64,000 nucleotides of DNA from Arcobacter sp. F155. GTDB taxonomy: Bacteria; Campylobacterota; Campylobacteria; Campylobacterales; Arcobacteraceae. The notes beneath the pieces are model-generated. The model made no database searches. It was not told the origin of the DNA and saw only the letters and a program-made list of their open reading frames with translations. Positions 15,119 to 23,923 of this stretch are shown in pieces. Both the position numbers and the translations under genes were made by a program. Within the stretch, counting starts at the first letter, position 1. Every line of letters begins with the position of its first letter. The stretch is taken from positions 57,448 through 121,447 of the forward strand of contig NZ_PDJU01000011.1 in NCBI RefSeq assembly GCF_004116455.1, given 5' to 3'.

Positions 15119-15670
15119 TTAAACTAATAGGTTTTGTAATAGAATTTTAAATCCAATGATGATTAGAATAACTCCACCCAGAATTTCGGCTTTACTTTCA
15201 TATTTTGCTCCACCTTTTACTCCTAAGTAAACACCTAAAATACTAAAGATAAAAGTAGTAATACCAATAATTGCTAATGATAAATATACATTTAGATTAA
15301 ATAAGTGTAAAGAAAAACCTGCTGCCATAGCATCAATACTTGTAGCAATAGCAAGGGTTAATAATATTTTGTGTGAAACTTTTGTTATCTCTTCTTCAAC
15401 TGGTTCTGAAAAGGCTTCATAAATCATTTTTCCACCAATTATAAGTAAAAGAATAAAGGCAATCCAAAAATCATAGCCACCAATAATATCTTGTAAACCA
15501 ACACCACCTGCATAACCAATAAATGGCATTAAAGCTTGAAAGATACCAAAATATAAACCTGCAACAATTGCAAGGCTTTTTATCTTTTCTTTGTTTTTTA
15601 TTCCTAAACCAATAGAAACAGCAAATGCATCCATACTAAGTGCAATACTTAAGATAATAACTTCTAACAT
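15119..15670 (-). CDS. mntP: Manganese efflux pump MntP
   Basis: A 183-residue, six-helix membrane protein. The N-terminal A-L-S-M-D-A-F-A-V-S-I-G and the internally repeated A-I-A-T-S-I-D-A-M-A-A-G are the duplicated Asp-containing motifs of MntP. The family exports Mn(II). The start overlaps the end of the MFS gene by 7 bp, making it the last gene of the siderophore-uptake operon. Coexpression of Mn export with iron uptake would keep the Fe/Mn ratio high during iron limitation (inference). Confidence 0.9.
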   Translation of the reverse strand: MLEVIILSIALSMDAFAVSIGLGIKNKEKIKSLAIVAGLYFGIFQALMPFIGYAGGVGLQDIIGGYDFWIAFILLLIIGGKMIYEAFSEPVEEEITKVSHKILLTLAIATSIDAMAAGFSLHLFNLNVYLSLAIIGITTFIFSILGVYLGVKGGAKYESKAEILGGVILIIIGFKILLQNLLV

Positions 15671-16842
15671 TTTATAAGGTCCTCTTTTTTATAAGAAAGT
15701 GAAATTATAGTCAAAAGTAAAAAAGTAACTGCTGAAAATAAAAAAGGTATTTCAGGTTTTATTTCATAAAGTAATGTACTTAATAATGGTCCTATAATTA
15801 TTCCTAATCCTTGTGCAGCAGAAACTGTTCCTGCTGCAACTCCTTGCTCATGTTCTTGCACACTATTTGCAGTGATTGCTAAAAATGCAGGCATTAACAT
15901 TCCTAAGCCAACAGTTCCAATACTAAATGCAATTGTTAGTTGAAGTTGTGTTGTAATAATGCTAACTAAAAAATAACCACTAGCACAAAGAATTGAGCCT
16001 AGTGTTAGCCAAGTATAAGAAGAAATATTTTTTAATTTTGAAACAGCAATTTGTGTTATTATAAAAACAACACCAATAACGGCTAAAATATATCCTGTAC
16101 TTTTTGCTGCTTCAATCTCTCCTAAATAGAATTTATCAAGTATAAAAAAGCCAATACAAACTTGTGAGGTTACGATACTATACATAGTAAAAAATGAAGT
16201 TATCATAGGAAGTCTTAATCGTTTATCTAAAAAATGAATAGGTTTTTCTTGAGTCTTTTCTCTTTTTTTACTTGGTTCTAATTTAAAGTATATAATTACA
16301 ACAGCAACTAGAGGCAAAATAGCTGCAAAATATAAAGGTGTAGTTAATCCATATATAGCAAGTGCTCCCCCAGCCATTGGTCCTATAATCATTCCGATTC
16401 CATTTGCTGCTCCTAAGCTTGCCATATAAGAAGTTCTTTTTCTAGGTTCAACTTTATCTGCAATTAAAGCATTTGAAACAGGAGGAATAGCAGAATAAAA
16501 TACTCCAATCATAACTCTGGCAAAAACTAAAGCACTAAGTGAAATAATAACAGTAGGTGGAGTTATCATGGCATAGTTTACAAAGCCTGCTAAAAATAAG
16601 TAAGAAAGAAAAAATCCAAATATTGTAAAGACTAGAATATTTTTTCTTCCATAATAATCACTTTTTTTACCCCAAAATCTTGAAAGTAAAACCCAAGCAA
16701 CTCCTGCAAGAGCGACCATAAGTCCTGCGTGCCACTCTTGTAGATTTAACTTTCTAATTATTGGTCCTACGACAGCTAAAAAAGCCATCATAGAAGATAC
16801 ACATAAAATATTAACTGCCATTAAAGGCTTGATTTCTTTCAT
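15664..16842 (-). CDS. MFS transporter (TetA/Bcr-like, 12 TM)
   Basis: A 392-residue major-facilitator protein with about twelve helices. The loop 2-3 signature G-K-K-S-D-Y-Y-G-R-K is present, as is a drug:H+ antiporter-type motif (G-I-G-M-I-I-G-P-M-A-G-G) in helix 5. A strong AGGA site seven bases before the ATG supports this start even though it overlaps the upstream MFS gene by 32 bp. In this operon it may export or recycle a siderophore or its breakdown product, but the substrate is not shown by sequence. Confidence 0.82.
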   Translation of the reverse strand: MKEIKPLMAVNILCVSSMMAFLAVVGPIIRKLNLQEWHAGLMVALAGVAWVLLSRFWGKKSDYYGRKNILVFTIFGFFLSYLFLAGFVNYAMITPPTVIISLSALVFARVMIGVFYSAIPPVSNALIADKVEPRKRTSYMASLGAANGIGMIIGPMAGGALAIYGLTTPLYFAAILPLVAVVIIYFKLEPSKKREKTQEKPIHFLDKRLRLPMITSFFTMYSIVTSQVCIGFFILDKFYLGEIEAAKSTGYILAVIGVVFIITQIAVSKLKNISSYTWLTLGSILCASGYFLVSIITTQLQLTIAFSIGTVGLGMLMPAFLAITANSVQEHEQGVAAGTVSAAQGLGIIIGPLLSTLLYEIKPEIPFLFSAVTFLLLTIISLSYKKEDLIKC

Positions 16843-18049
16843 TTTTATTCCTTTTTAAAATAAATTCAATTTTTGTAGAAAAATAAATAGAGAATAAGCC
16901 TATAAAGGCACAAATTATAATTACCTTTTCATAACCTAGAACACCTGATAAAGAAACAGACATAGAGCTAAAGAAAATTCCAGAGAACATATAAATACTA
17001 TGTTGTATTGCAAATTGTGAGGCGGGAGATTTATTTGAAGATAAGTCCATCATTAAGGTTGTCATTAATACTTGTGATGGAGTATAAAATAAAAATATAA
17101 ACCCTACAATAAACATCACAAGGAACTCATTTTCATGGTATTTAAAAATTAAGAATAGCATTAAGATACCAACTATTTGTCCTATTGCTGCAACTATCAA
17201 GATGATTTTTCTTCCAAATTTGTTTATTAAAAAGGAAGTGGCAAATGAGGCTAAAAAACCTATTCCATAACCTACAATGTGAACAGCAAAACCTATTTTG
17301 TCTAAACTCCAATTTAAATCAACTAGTAAAGGAGTAGTTATTCCAAAAGCTGAAGAGATAGTTATTGGATAAAGGAAAAGTAAAATAAACCATAGTTTTT
17401 TTTCTTTTGTTTTCCAAAAAGTAAGATATTGTTTATAATCTACTTTCTCAATAAAGTTTGCATGTTTCATCTTTGGTTCTGAATAAATAAATATTTGAAT
17501 AAGAGAGATTGCTGTTAATATAGCCATAATAAACATAGTAGGGTGCCAGCCTAATTTTGAATAAAGAATTAAACCAAAGCCTCCACCTAAAATCATTCCA
17601 ATAAGTCCACCCGCAGCTTTAATTCCATTTATTAAAGAGCGTTGTCTTTTAAAGGTTACTTTAAATGCAAAGGCATCTAAAGCAATATTTTGTGATGCTG
17701 CAAAAAAAGCGAAAAATACAGATAGAATTATTATTAGAGGTAGATTTTTATCTATATGTAATAAAGCAATAAAAAGAAGTGTAATAACCATCAGTGACTG
17801 GAAAATAAGAATCCAAGCACGATAATGCCCCATTTTTTTAAAGTATATCTTATCTATAAATGGAGCCCATAAAAACCTAAATACCCAAAAAAGACCTAGC
17901 ATGTATATAAAACCAAGGTTTTCTAATGAAACTCCATTTTGTCTTAAAATCCCAATGAAGGCTTCAATAAAGAAGCCTAAACCTAAGAATTGAGTAGTAT
18001 AAAGACTAAACAATAAAAATATAGTATTCCAAGTTAGTTTTTTTTTCAT
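16811..18049 (-). CDS. RhtX/FptX/YbtX-like MFS transporter (AmpG-like fold)
   Basis: A 412-residue, 12-TM MFS protein. Its N-terminal region (F-L-G-x-G-F-F, L-G-F-I-Y-M-L-G, W-A-P-F-I-D) resembles the AmpG-related group containing the siderophore transporters RhtX and FptX. Its position directly after two YbtP/YbtQ-like ABC genes parallels ybtX. The start overlaps the upstream ABC gene by 4 bp. A role in ferric-siderophore or siderophore movement across the inner membrane is inferred from family resemblance and context. Confidence 0.7.
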   Translation of the reverse strand: MKKKLTWNTIFLLFSLYTTQFLGLGFFIEAFIGILRQNGVSLENLGFIYMLGLFWVFRFLWAPFIDKIYFKKMGHYRAWILIFQSLMVITLLFIALLHIDKNLPLIIILSVFFAFFAASQNIALDAFAFKVTFKRQRSLINGIKAAGGLIGMILGGGFGLILYSKLGWHPTMFIMAILTAISLIQIFIYSEPKMKHANFIEKVDYKQYLTFWKTKEKKLWFILLFLYPITISSAFGITTPLLVDLNWSLDKIGFAVHIVGYGIGFLASFATSFLINKFGRKIILIVAAIGQIVGILMLFLIFKYHENEFLVMFIVGFIFLFYTPSQVLMTTLMMDLSSNKSPASQFAIQHSIYMFSGIFFSSMSVSLSGVLGYEKVIIICAFIGLFSIYFSTKIEFILKRNKNERNQAFNGS

Positions 18050-19824
18050 TTGATACTACTTTTTACATCCCACTCTTTTACTCTTTGTTGCGCTTGGAAC
18101 ATGGCATAATATTTATCTTTTTTGTTAAATAATTCTTGGTGGGTACCGTGTTCTTTAATATGACCATCTTCTACTACTAGGATATTATCAGCATGGGCAA
18201 TAGTAGAAAGTCTATGGGCTATGACAATTACAGTTTTGTCTTTGATAAGTTCATCTAAAGCATTTTGAACAGCTACTTCACTTTCTGTGTCTAGTGCTGA
18301 GGTGGGTTCATCAAGTATTACAATAGGTGCATCTTTTAAAATAGCTCTTGCAATAGAAATACGTTGACGTTCTCCTCCACTTAAACTTCCACCAATTTCC
18401 CCAACTTTTGTTTCATATCCATGGGGAAGACGTGAAACAAACTCATGACAAAATGCAGCTTTAGAAGCAGCTAATACTTCCTCATCACTTGCCTTTGGTT
18501 TTCCCATACGAATATTATTTAAAATAGTGTCATCAAATAAATAGACATCTTGAAATACTACAGAGATATAACTCATTAAAGTAGTTTGCTTCATGCTTCT
18601 AATATCTACGTCACCAATTTTTACTAGACCTTTTTGTGGGTCATCATATCTCATAATTAGTTTTGTAATTGTTGTCTTACCACTTCCTGATGGTCCAACT
18701 ATTGCAGTAAGTGAGTTGTCTTTGATTTCAAGATTTAAACTTTCTAAACTATTTTTTGTATTTCCTTCATAAGCAAAATCTACATTTTCAAAGTTAATAT
18801 TAAATTTTTTAGGTTTTTGTTTTGGTTCTTTTATAAAAAACTCTTTTATATCTAAAAGTTTTCGAATATGTTTAAAAGAAGCTTCCATAATATCTAAAAC
18901 ACTTGCAACTGCTAAAAAGTTTGCTAAAGGTTCAGATAGTCTTCCTAAAATAATAAGTAAAGCAATTAAAGCTCCTATACTAAACTCTTCATTAGTAATA
19001 TAAATACTTCCTAAAACAAGAACAAATAAAAACAAAAACTCAATTAGAGTATTCATTATAATCATTGGAAGAGTAGAAGCAAAAACACCTTTTTTTTGTA
19101 CTTCTCTTAAATTAGTTATAGATTTTTGAAGGTTTTGTGCATTTTCACCTACTTGGTTTACAGCTCTTAAAATAGGTAAACCTTGAATATATTCAATAGT
19201 ATCTGCTTCAAGTTTTGCATGAGCTTTTATTCCTTCTGTTTTATCCCATTTTGTTTTTTTTCTACTCCAATAATAAACAGGAATAGCAAAAGGAATAGCA
19301 ATAAGAAGAGCTAATGCCATACTAGGGTCTATAAAAAATGTTGCTAAAATTATCACAAGAGGCACAATAAGAACTTCAAAAAACATTCCTGAAACTATTC
19401 CCATATGAAGAATTGATTCATCAACATTTTGTGCTAAAATAGAGTTTAATTCTCCAGTTCTATATTTGTATAGATTTTGAAGAGGCATAGTTTTTATTTT
19501 TTCTCCAAGTTTTATTCTTAGTTCATGGGTTATTTGTACAATATCTTTTGAGTATTGAAAACCTGAACCTAACCACCGAAAAAAGAAAGAGATTAAACTA
19601 AGTATGCAAATTGCTCCAAGCCAAAATAGACTTTTCTTTATACTAAATTCACTTGTAAAAATATTATTTAATAAAGGGAAAAATAGAGCAAAAGCTAAAC
19701 CTTGAAAAACATAAGCAAGAATAAAATATAAAAAACTTCTTTTCACTAATCTATCGTTCTTTCCTGCTATATTGATAGTTGTCTCATAAGATTCTTTAAA
19801 TGAAGATACTTTTTCATTATTCAT
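18046..19824 (-). CDS. ABC transporter, 6TM-NBD fusion, second subunit (YbtQ/IrtB-like)
   Basis: A 592-residue half-transporter with an exporter-type membrane domain (about 1-320) and an ATPase domain (about 345-580). Walker A G-P-S-G-S-G-K-T-T, signature L-S-G-G-E-R-Q-R, Walker [12 protein letters not shown] and H-loop A-H-R-L-S-T-I are intact. Paired with the preceding homologue it matches YbtPQ/IrtAB, which have exporter architecture but import ferric siderophores. It overlaps the first subunit by 8 bp and the MFS gene by 4 bp. The receptor and regulator upstream support import over export. Confidence 0.8.
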   Translation of the reverse strand: MNNEKVSSFKESYETTINIAGKNDRLVKRSFLYFILAYVFQGLAFALFFPLLNNIFTSEFSIKKSLFWLGAICILSLISFFFRWLGSGFQYSKDIVQITHELRIKLGEKIKTMPLQNLYKYRTGELNSILAQNVDESILHMGIVSGMFFEVLIVPLVIILATFFIDPSMALALLIAIPFAIPVYYWSRKKTKWDKTEGIKAHAKLEADTIEYIQGLPILRAVNQVGENAQNLQKSITNLREVQKKGVFASTLPMIIMNTLIEFLFLFVLVLGSIYITNEEFSIGALIALLIILGRLSEPLANFLAVASVLDIMEASFKHIRKLLDIKEFFIKEPKQKPKKFNINFENVDFAYEGNTKNSLESLNLEIKDNSLTAIVGPSGSGKTTITKLIMRYDDPQKGLVKIGDVDIRSMKQTTLMSYISVVFQDVYLFDDTILNNIRMGKPKASDEEVLAASKAAFCHEFVSRLPHGYETKVGEIGGSLSGGERQRISIARAILKDAPIVILDEPTSALDTESEVAVQNALDELIKDKTVIVIAHRLSTIAHADNILVVEDGHIKEHGTHQELFNKKDKYYAMFQAQQRVKEWDVKSSIK

Positions 19825-21607
19825 TTTCTTTTCCTTTTTCTAAGTTCCATTGACTTGCTTTTTCATAGTTATCCCATAACTTTTTGTAGATAGATTTATT
19901 TTCTAATAGCTCTTCGTGTTTGCCTATTTCACTTATTTCTCCTTGGTTAAACACTACTATTTGGTCAGCATTTTTTATAGTTGAAAGGCGGTGAGCTATC
20001 ATAATAACTGTTTTATTTACAGTTAGGTTTGCTAAGGCTTTAACTATCTCTTCTTCATTTTCTGGGTCTGCAAAAGCAGTTGCTTCATCAAGTACTACAA
20101 TAGGAGTGTCTCTTAAAATTGCACGGGCTATTGTGATACGTTGTTTTTGTCCCCCTGAAAGGTTTGTTCCTCTATCTCCTGCTTTAGTTTCATAAGCTTT
20201 TGGAAGGCTTTCAATAAAATCATGTATTTGGGCTGCTTTTGCTGCTTTTATTACCTCTTCTTTGGTTGCATTTTGATTTGCTATTTTAATATTGTTGTAG
20301 ATTGTGTCTTGAAAAAGAAAGGTATCTTGAAATACAAAAGAGACAGTATTCATTAAAACTTGTGGCTCTATATCTTTAATATTTACTCCTCCTATACAAA
20401 TCTCTCCTTTACTTACATCCCAAAATCTAGGAATAAGTTTTGCAATGGTACTTTTTCCTGCACCACTTGGACCTACTAAAGCTGTGACACTTCCACTTTC
20501 TATTTTAAAGTTTATATTTTTTAGAGCATAGTTTTTTTCTACATTTTCATATTTAAAGAATACATCTTTAAACTCTAAATCAAAACTTGTTGGAGTTTGT
20601 ACATTTTTAGATACAGGCAAAGTAGGGATATCTAATACTTCTTGAATCTTTAATGCTGAGGCTTGAGATTTTTTGATAAAGTTTTGAAGCCACATTAAAG
20701 GCATCATGGCATCTGCCATACCAGTACTTAAAAAAAGTGCAGAAATTAAAGCAAAAAGTTCTAATGACCCAGCGTTTAAAAGAATAACTCCTGTAAATAA
20801 AACGGCTAAAAGTGTAGGAAGTGGACTTAAGATTATCATTCCTAGTTTTGCAGGAATTGCACTTATTTTCATCCAATTATTTAAGTTCTCTTTATATGCA
20901 TGAAGTGAGTTATTATATCGTTTGAAAGAACTTGTTCCATCATCAAAAGTTCTTACTACTGGCATAGCTTGTGCGAACTCAATTACTGCTTTATTGATAT
21001 CACTTTGGCTTTGGTCATATTTTTCTCTTAGTTCTTTTGAATCTCTCATAGCATAAGCCATAGCAAGCCAACCAAGAATTAAAATAGAGATACTAGCAAG
21101 GGCTAGTCTAAAATCTATTATAAATAGAACTATTAGTGTTGTAATAGGAGCAAGTACACTTTTTGCTATCATAGGAACACTGTCCGCTACAAAAGTATGT
21201 AAACTTCTAACATCATTTTGCATTACTTTTTTTAGTGTTCCAGAACCATTTGAAATAATATATCCCAAAGGAACTTCTGCTAAATGTTGGGCTAGTTTAG
21301 TACGTAAAATTTGTTCTAATCTAAATGCTCCTAAGTGAGAAACTACAAAAGCATAAAATCTTGATACAAAAGCTATACTTGTCATTATTGCTAATAATAC
21401 AATTGTATTTACAAGGTCAAGTTTTATATCAAAGATTTCTAGGGGAGTGCCTTGCATAATATTTGTTAAAGTTAAAGATAAAATGATAAGTGTAGCAATT
21501 AAAGATAAGCTTCCAATTGCTGCTAAAAGCATTGCTAAACGTATCTCAAACATTACAGGTTTCATAATAGCCCATAGTCCATGTTTTTTATTTGTTTGTT
21601 TATTCAT
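19817..21607 (-). CDS. ABC transporter, 6TM-NBD fusion, first subunit (YbtP/IrtA-like)
   Basis: A 596-residue half-transporter: six membrane helices in the first 330 residues and an ATPase domain at about 350-590. Walker A is G-P-S-G-A-G-K-S-T, the signature is L-S-G-G-Q-K-Q-R and Walker B ends L-D-E-A-T-A-F-A-D-P-E-N, wording I associate with the YbtP/IrtA group. It lies 94 bp downstream of the receptor gene and overlaps the second subunit. It probably forms a heterodimer importing a ferric xenosiderophore. An efflux function cannot be excluded by sequence alone. Confidence 0.8.
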   Translation of the reverse strand: MNKQTNKKHGLWAIMKPVMFEIRLAMLLAAIGSLSLIATLIILSLTLTNIMQGTPLEIFDIKLDLVNTIVLLAIMTSIAFVSRFYAFVVSHLGAFRLEQILRTKLAQHLAEVPLGYIISNGSGTLKKVMQNDVRSLHTFVADSVPMIAKSVLAPITTLIVLFIIDFRLALASISILILGWLAMAYAMRDSKELREKYDQSQSDINKAVIEFAQAMPVVRTFDDGTSSFKRYNNSLHAYKENLNNWMKISAIPAKLGMIILSPLPTLLAVLFTGVILLNAGSLELFALISALFLSTGMADAMMPLMWLQNFIKKSQASALKIQEVLDIPTLPVSKNVQTPTSFDLEFKDVFFKYENVEKNYALKNINFKIESGSVTALVGPSGAGKSTIAKLIPRFWDVSKGEICIGGVNIKDIEPQVLMNTVSFVFQDTFLFQDTIYNNIKIANQNATKEEVIKAAKAAQIHDFIESLPKAYETKAGDRGTNLSGGQKQRITIARAILRDTPIVVLDEATAFADPENEEEIVKALANLTVNKTVIMIAHRLSTIKNADQIVVFNQGEISEIGKHEELLENKSIYKKLWDNYEKASQWNLEKGKENE

Positions 21608-21701
21608 TATTGATTCCTAAGATTGTTTTGAGCTTAATAGATATTGATAAACCTATCAATATCTATTAGTTATGTGGGATGATTTTTATAGGAGGTATTG
21701 A

Positions 21702-23801
21702 TTAGAAACTATATTTAATACCGATTCCAAATCTTCTAGGCTCATTAAATCCAACCCAAGATGTACCGGGCTTAGACATATATGAACTTACATAATCTTC
21801 ATCTGTTATATTGTTGATATAACTAAATACATCAAAGCTTTTTGTTTTGTAACCAACTTTTATATTAGAAGTGATTCCTCCATCTGCTTCAACTAAATTG
21901 TCATTATCTGCTCCATCAATAAAAGCTGTTTTCCCTCGAGCATGAATATCAAGTCTTCCATACAGACCTTTTTCTTGCATATATGCAAGACCAAGGCTTG
22001 CTGTATATCTAGGTGTTCCTTCTATTCTTTCTCCATCATAGTTTCTTGTTCCATTATCATATTCATCGTATTTTGCATTTATTAAACCAAAGGCTGCTGA
22101 TAATTGTAAGTTGTCTGTGATATAGTATGAACCATCAAGCTCAATTCCTTGTGAGTGGGCTTTTTCTGCATTACTTGTAGCAAATACAGTTCCTCCCATA
22201 AGTTGTTTGTAAACATGAATATCTTTTATATCCATTTTAAAAATTGCAAAATTGATAGCATAGTCTTCACCTAAGTGTTTTAAACCGATTTCATAGTTAG
22301 TTGATTTTTGTGCTTCAAAGCTATTTTGAGAACTATCATCACTAGAAGGGTAGTAATTAAATCCTCCTGGCATATATCCTTTTGAAACAGAGATATAACT
22401 TGTAGTATCATTGTTTATGTGATACATTAATGCAAGCTTTGGTAAGAATGTATTCCAAGTTTTTTCATCCTTGTAATTAACATCAGGATTAGCCATACCT
22501 GACCAACTAGATTTAGCTGTTACATCAATATCTTTTTTTATTTTTTGGTATCGACCTCCTAAAGTTAACTCAAAGTCTTCACCTAAAGGAATCATTGTTT
22601 GTCCAAAAATAGCTTGTGTCTTACTGTTTGCTTTAGAGTTAGCATCCCCTGTAAAAACTCCTCCCATATATAGTTGTTCTGCTCCATAGGGACCTTGCGA
22701 TCTATCTTCTTTATCAAAATATAAACCAGTAATCCATTTGATATCCTGATTTTTACTAGAAAGTCTTAACTCTTGAGTCCATGTTTTTAGTTCAGTATAG
22801 TTAAACTGACCTAATCCATCACTTGGTGTATTTGAAAAATTATCAGTATCATACTCTCCATCAAAATCAACTCTTTTATGTGTTGTTATTGATTCAAGTC
22901 TCATTTTTTCAAACTCATAACTTAGGTTTAAATTCTCTGATTTTACCTTTGTTCTTTCGTAAGCTGGAACATCAAAACTTACATTTTCAGCATCTTCTCG
23001 TTTTAGTTTATTTATATCAATAGATGGGTCAGCACTAAAACCATCCATAAAATAGTCTTTTTCATAATTATTTGTCATAGTTATTTTTGCAGAGAATTTT
23101 TCATTTGGTTCAAAAAGTAAGAAAGCACTTGTTTTTCTATCACTTTTTTTATTTGCATCTTCATCCATTCCTGAATAATTATTTGTAATCCAACCATCCT
23201 CTTTTTTAAAAGAACCATTAATCCCTGCAAAAAGTTTATTTTCAATAATAGCTCCACTAGTATTGAATGAAGTTTTATAAAGGTTGTCACTTCCATACTC
23301 TGCTAGAAGACTTCCGCTCCATTCATTTGTTGGAGCTTTAGTTATGATATTAATAACAGCACCAATTGCATCTTTACCATATAGTGTACCTTGTGGACCT
23401 CTTAATACTTCAATTCTTTCAATATTTTCTAGTGATGGATTAAAGTCAACTCTATCATAATATGGCACCCCATCAACATATATTACTACGGGATTGTTAT
23501 TTGTAAACATTGAAGTATTTAGCCCTCTAAAAGAACTCATTCCTCCATTTGTAGAGTTTTGAAAATTCATATTTGGGATTTCCTTGATTACTTCAGAGAT
23601 TTTTTTAATCCCTTTTTCTTCAATTACTGTACCATCAATTACTGTGATACTTTGGGGAACATCCTTGATATTTTCTTCTACTTTATTTGCAGTAACTGTA
23701 ATACTATCAAGATTTGTTGCATTTGTATTTTTAGTATTGTTTGCATATAGTAAAGTACTACAAACTAAAGATAAAAATACTAGCTTTTTAGTTCTTCTCA
23801 T
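21702..23801 (-). CDS. TonB-dependent ferric-siderophore receptor (FyuA-like context)
   Basis: A 699-residue outer-membrane receptor. A signal peptide (about 1-20) is followed by a likely TonB box region, a plug domain at about 40-160 (V-P-Q-S-I-T-V-I, F-R-G-L, V-Y-V-D-G-V, L-R-G-P-Q-G-T-L-Y-G, I-N-I-I-T-K) and a 22-strand barrel ending in C-terminal Phe as required for barrel assembly. It heads the ABC/MFS/mntP operon and is divergent from an AraC regulator, with overlapping Fur boxes between them. The gene order parallels FyuA of the yersiniabactin system. The ligand is unknown and no siderophore-synthesis genes are present in the window. Confidence 0.88.
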   Translation of the reverse strand: MRRTKKLVFLSLVCSTLLYANNTKNTNATNLDSITVTANKVEENIKDVPQSITVIDGTVIEEKGIKKISEVIKEIPNMNFQNSTNGGMSSFRGLNTSMFTNNNPVVIYVDGVPYYDRVDFNPSLENIERIEVLRGPQGTLYGKDAIGAVINIITKAPTNEWSGSLLAEYGSDNLYKTSFNTSGAIIENKLFAGINGSFKKEDGWITNNYSGMDEDANKKSDRKTSAFLLFEPNEKFSAKITMTNNYEKDYFMDGFSADPSIDINKLKREDAENVSFDVPAYERTKVKSENLNLSYEFEKMRLESITTHKRVDFDGEYDTDNFSNTPSDGLGQFNYTELKTWTQELRLSSKNQDIKWITGLYFDKEDRSQGPYGAEQLYMGGVFTGDANSKANSKTQAIFGQTMIPLGEDFELTLGGRYQKIKKDIDVTAKSSWSGMANPDVNYKDEKTWNTFLPKLALMYHINNDTTSYISVSKGYMPGGFNYYPSSDDSSQNSFEAQKSTNYEIGLKHLGEDYAINFAIFKMDIKDIHVYKQLMGGTVFATSNAEKAHSQGIELDGSYYITDNLQLSAAFGLINAKYDEYDNGTRNYDGERIEGTPRYTASLGLAYMQEKGLYGRLDIHARGKTAFIDGADNDNLVEADGGITSNIKVGYKTKSFDVFSYINNITDEDYVSSYMSKPGTSWVGFNEPRRFGIGIKYSF

Positions 23802-23846
23802 AATTTTTCCTTGTCTTATTATGTATTATGTTTTAAAATGCTAGAA

Positions 23847-23867
23847 TTATAATGATAATCATAATTA
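23847..23867. promoter_or_regulatory. Two overlapping Fur boxes between receptor and AraC genes
   Basis: TTATAATGATAATCA (23847-23861) and TGATAATCATAATTA (23853-23867) each match the 7-1-7 Fur consensus TGATAAT-n-ATTATCA at 12 of 14 positions. They are offset by 6 bp, the usual spacing for two Fur dimers. They lie 45 bp before the receptor start and 57 bp before the preferred AraC start, so Fur could repress both divergent units. Confidence 0.75.
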
Positions 23868-23923
23868 AAAACAAATCAAAAGTTAATATAAAAGGATTTT
23901 TTTTTAATATAAAGGTATTTTTA

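Noticed and set aside
20607..20876. Minus-strand frame of 89 codons inside the first ABC transporter gene
   Set aside because: It lies wholly within a well-supported gene in another frame, has a low-complexity composition and no ribosome-binding site.
23584..23844. Plus-strand frame antisense to the receptor N-terminus
   Set aside because: It is antisense to a clear signal peptide and plug domain; its hydrophobic sequence is what the complement of such a region yields.
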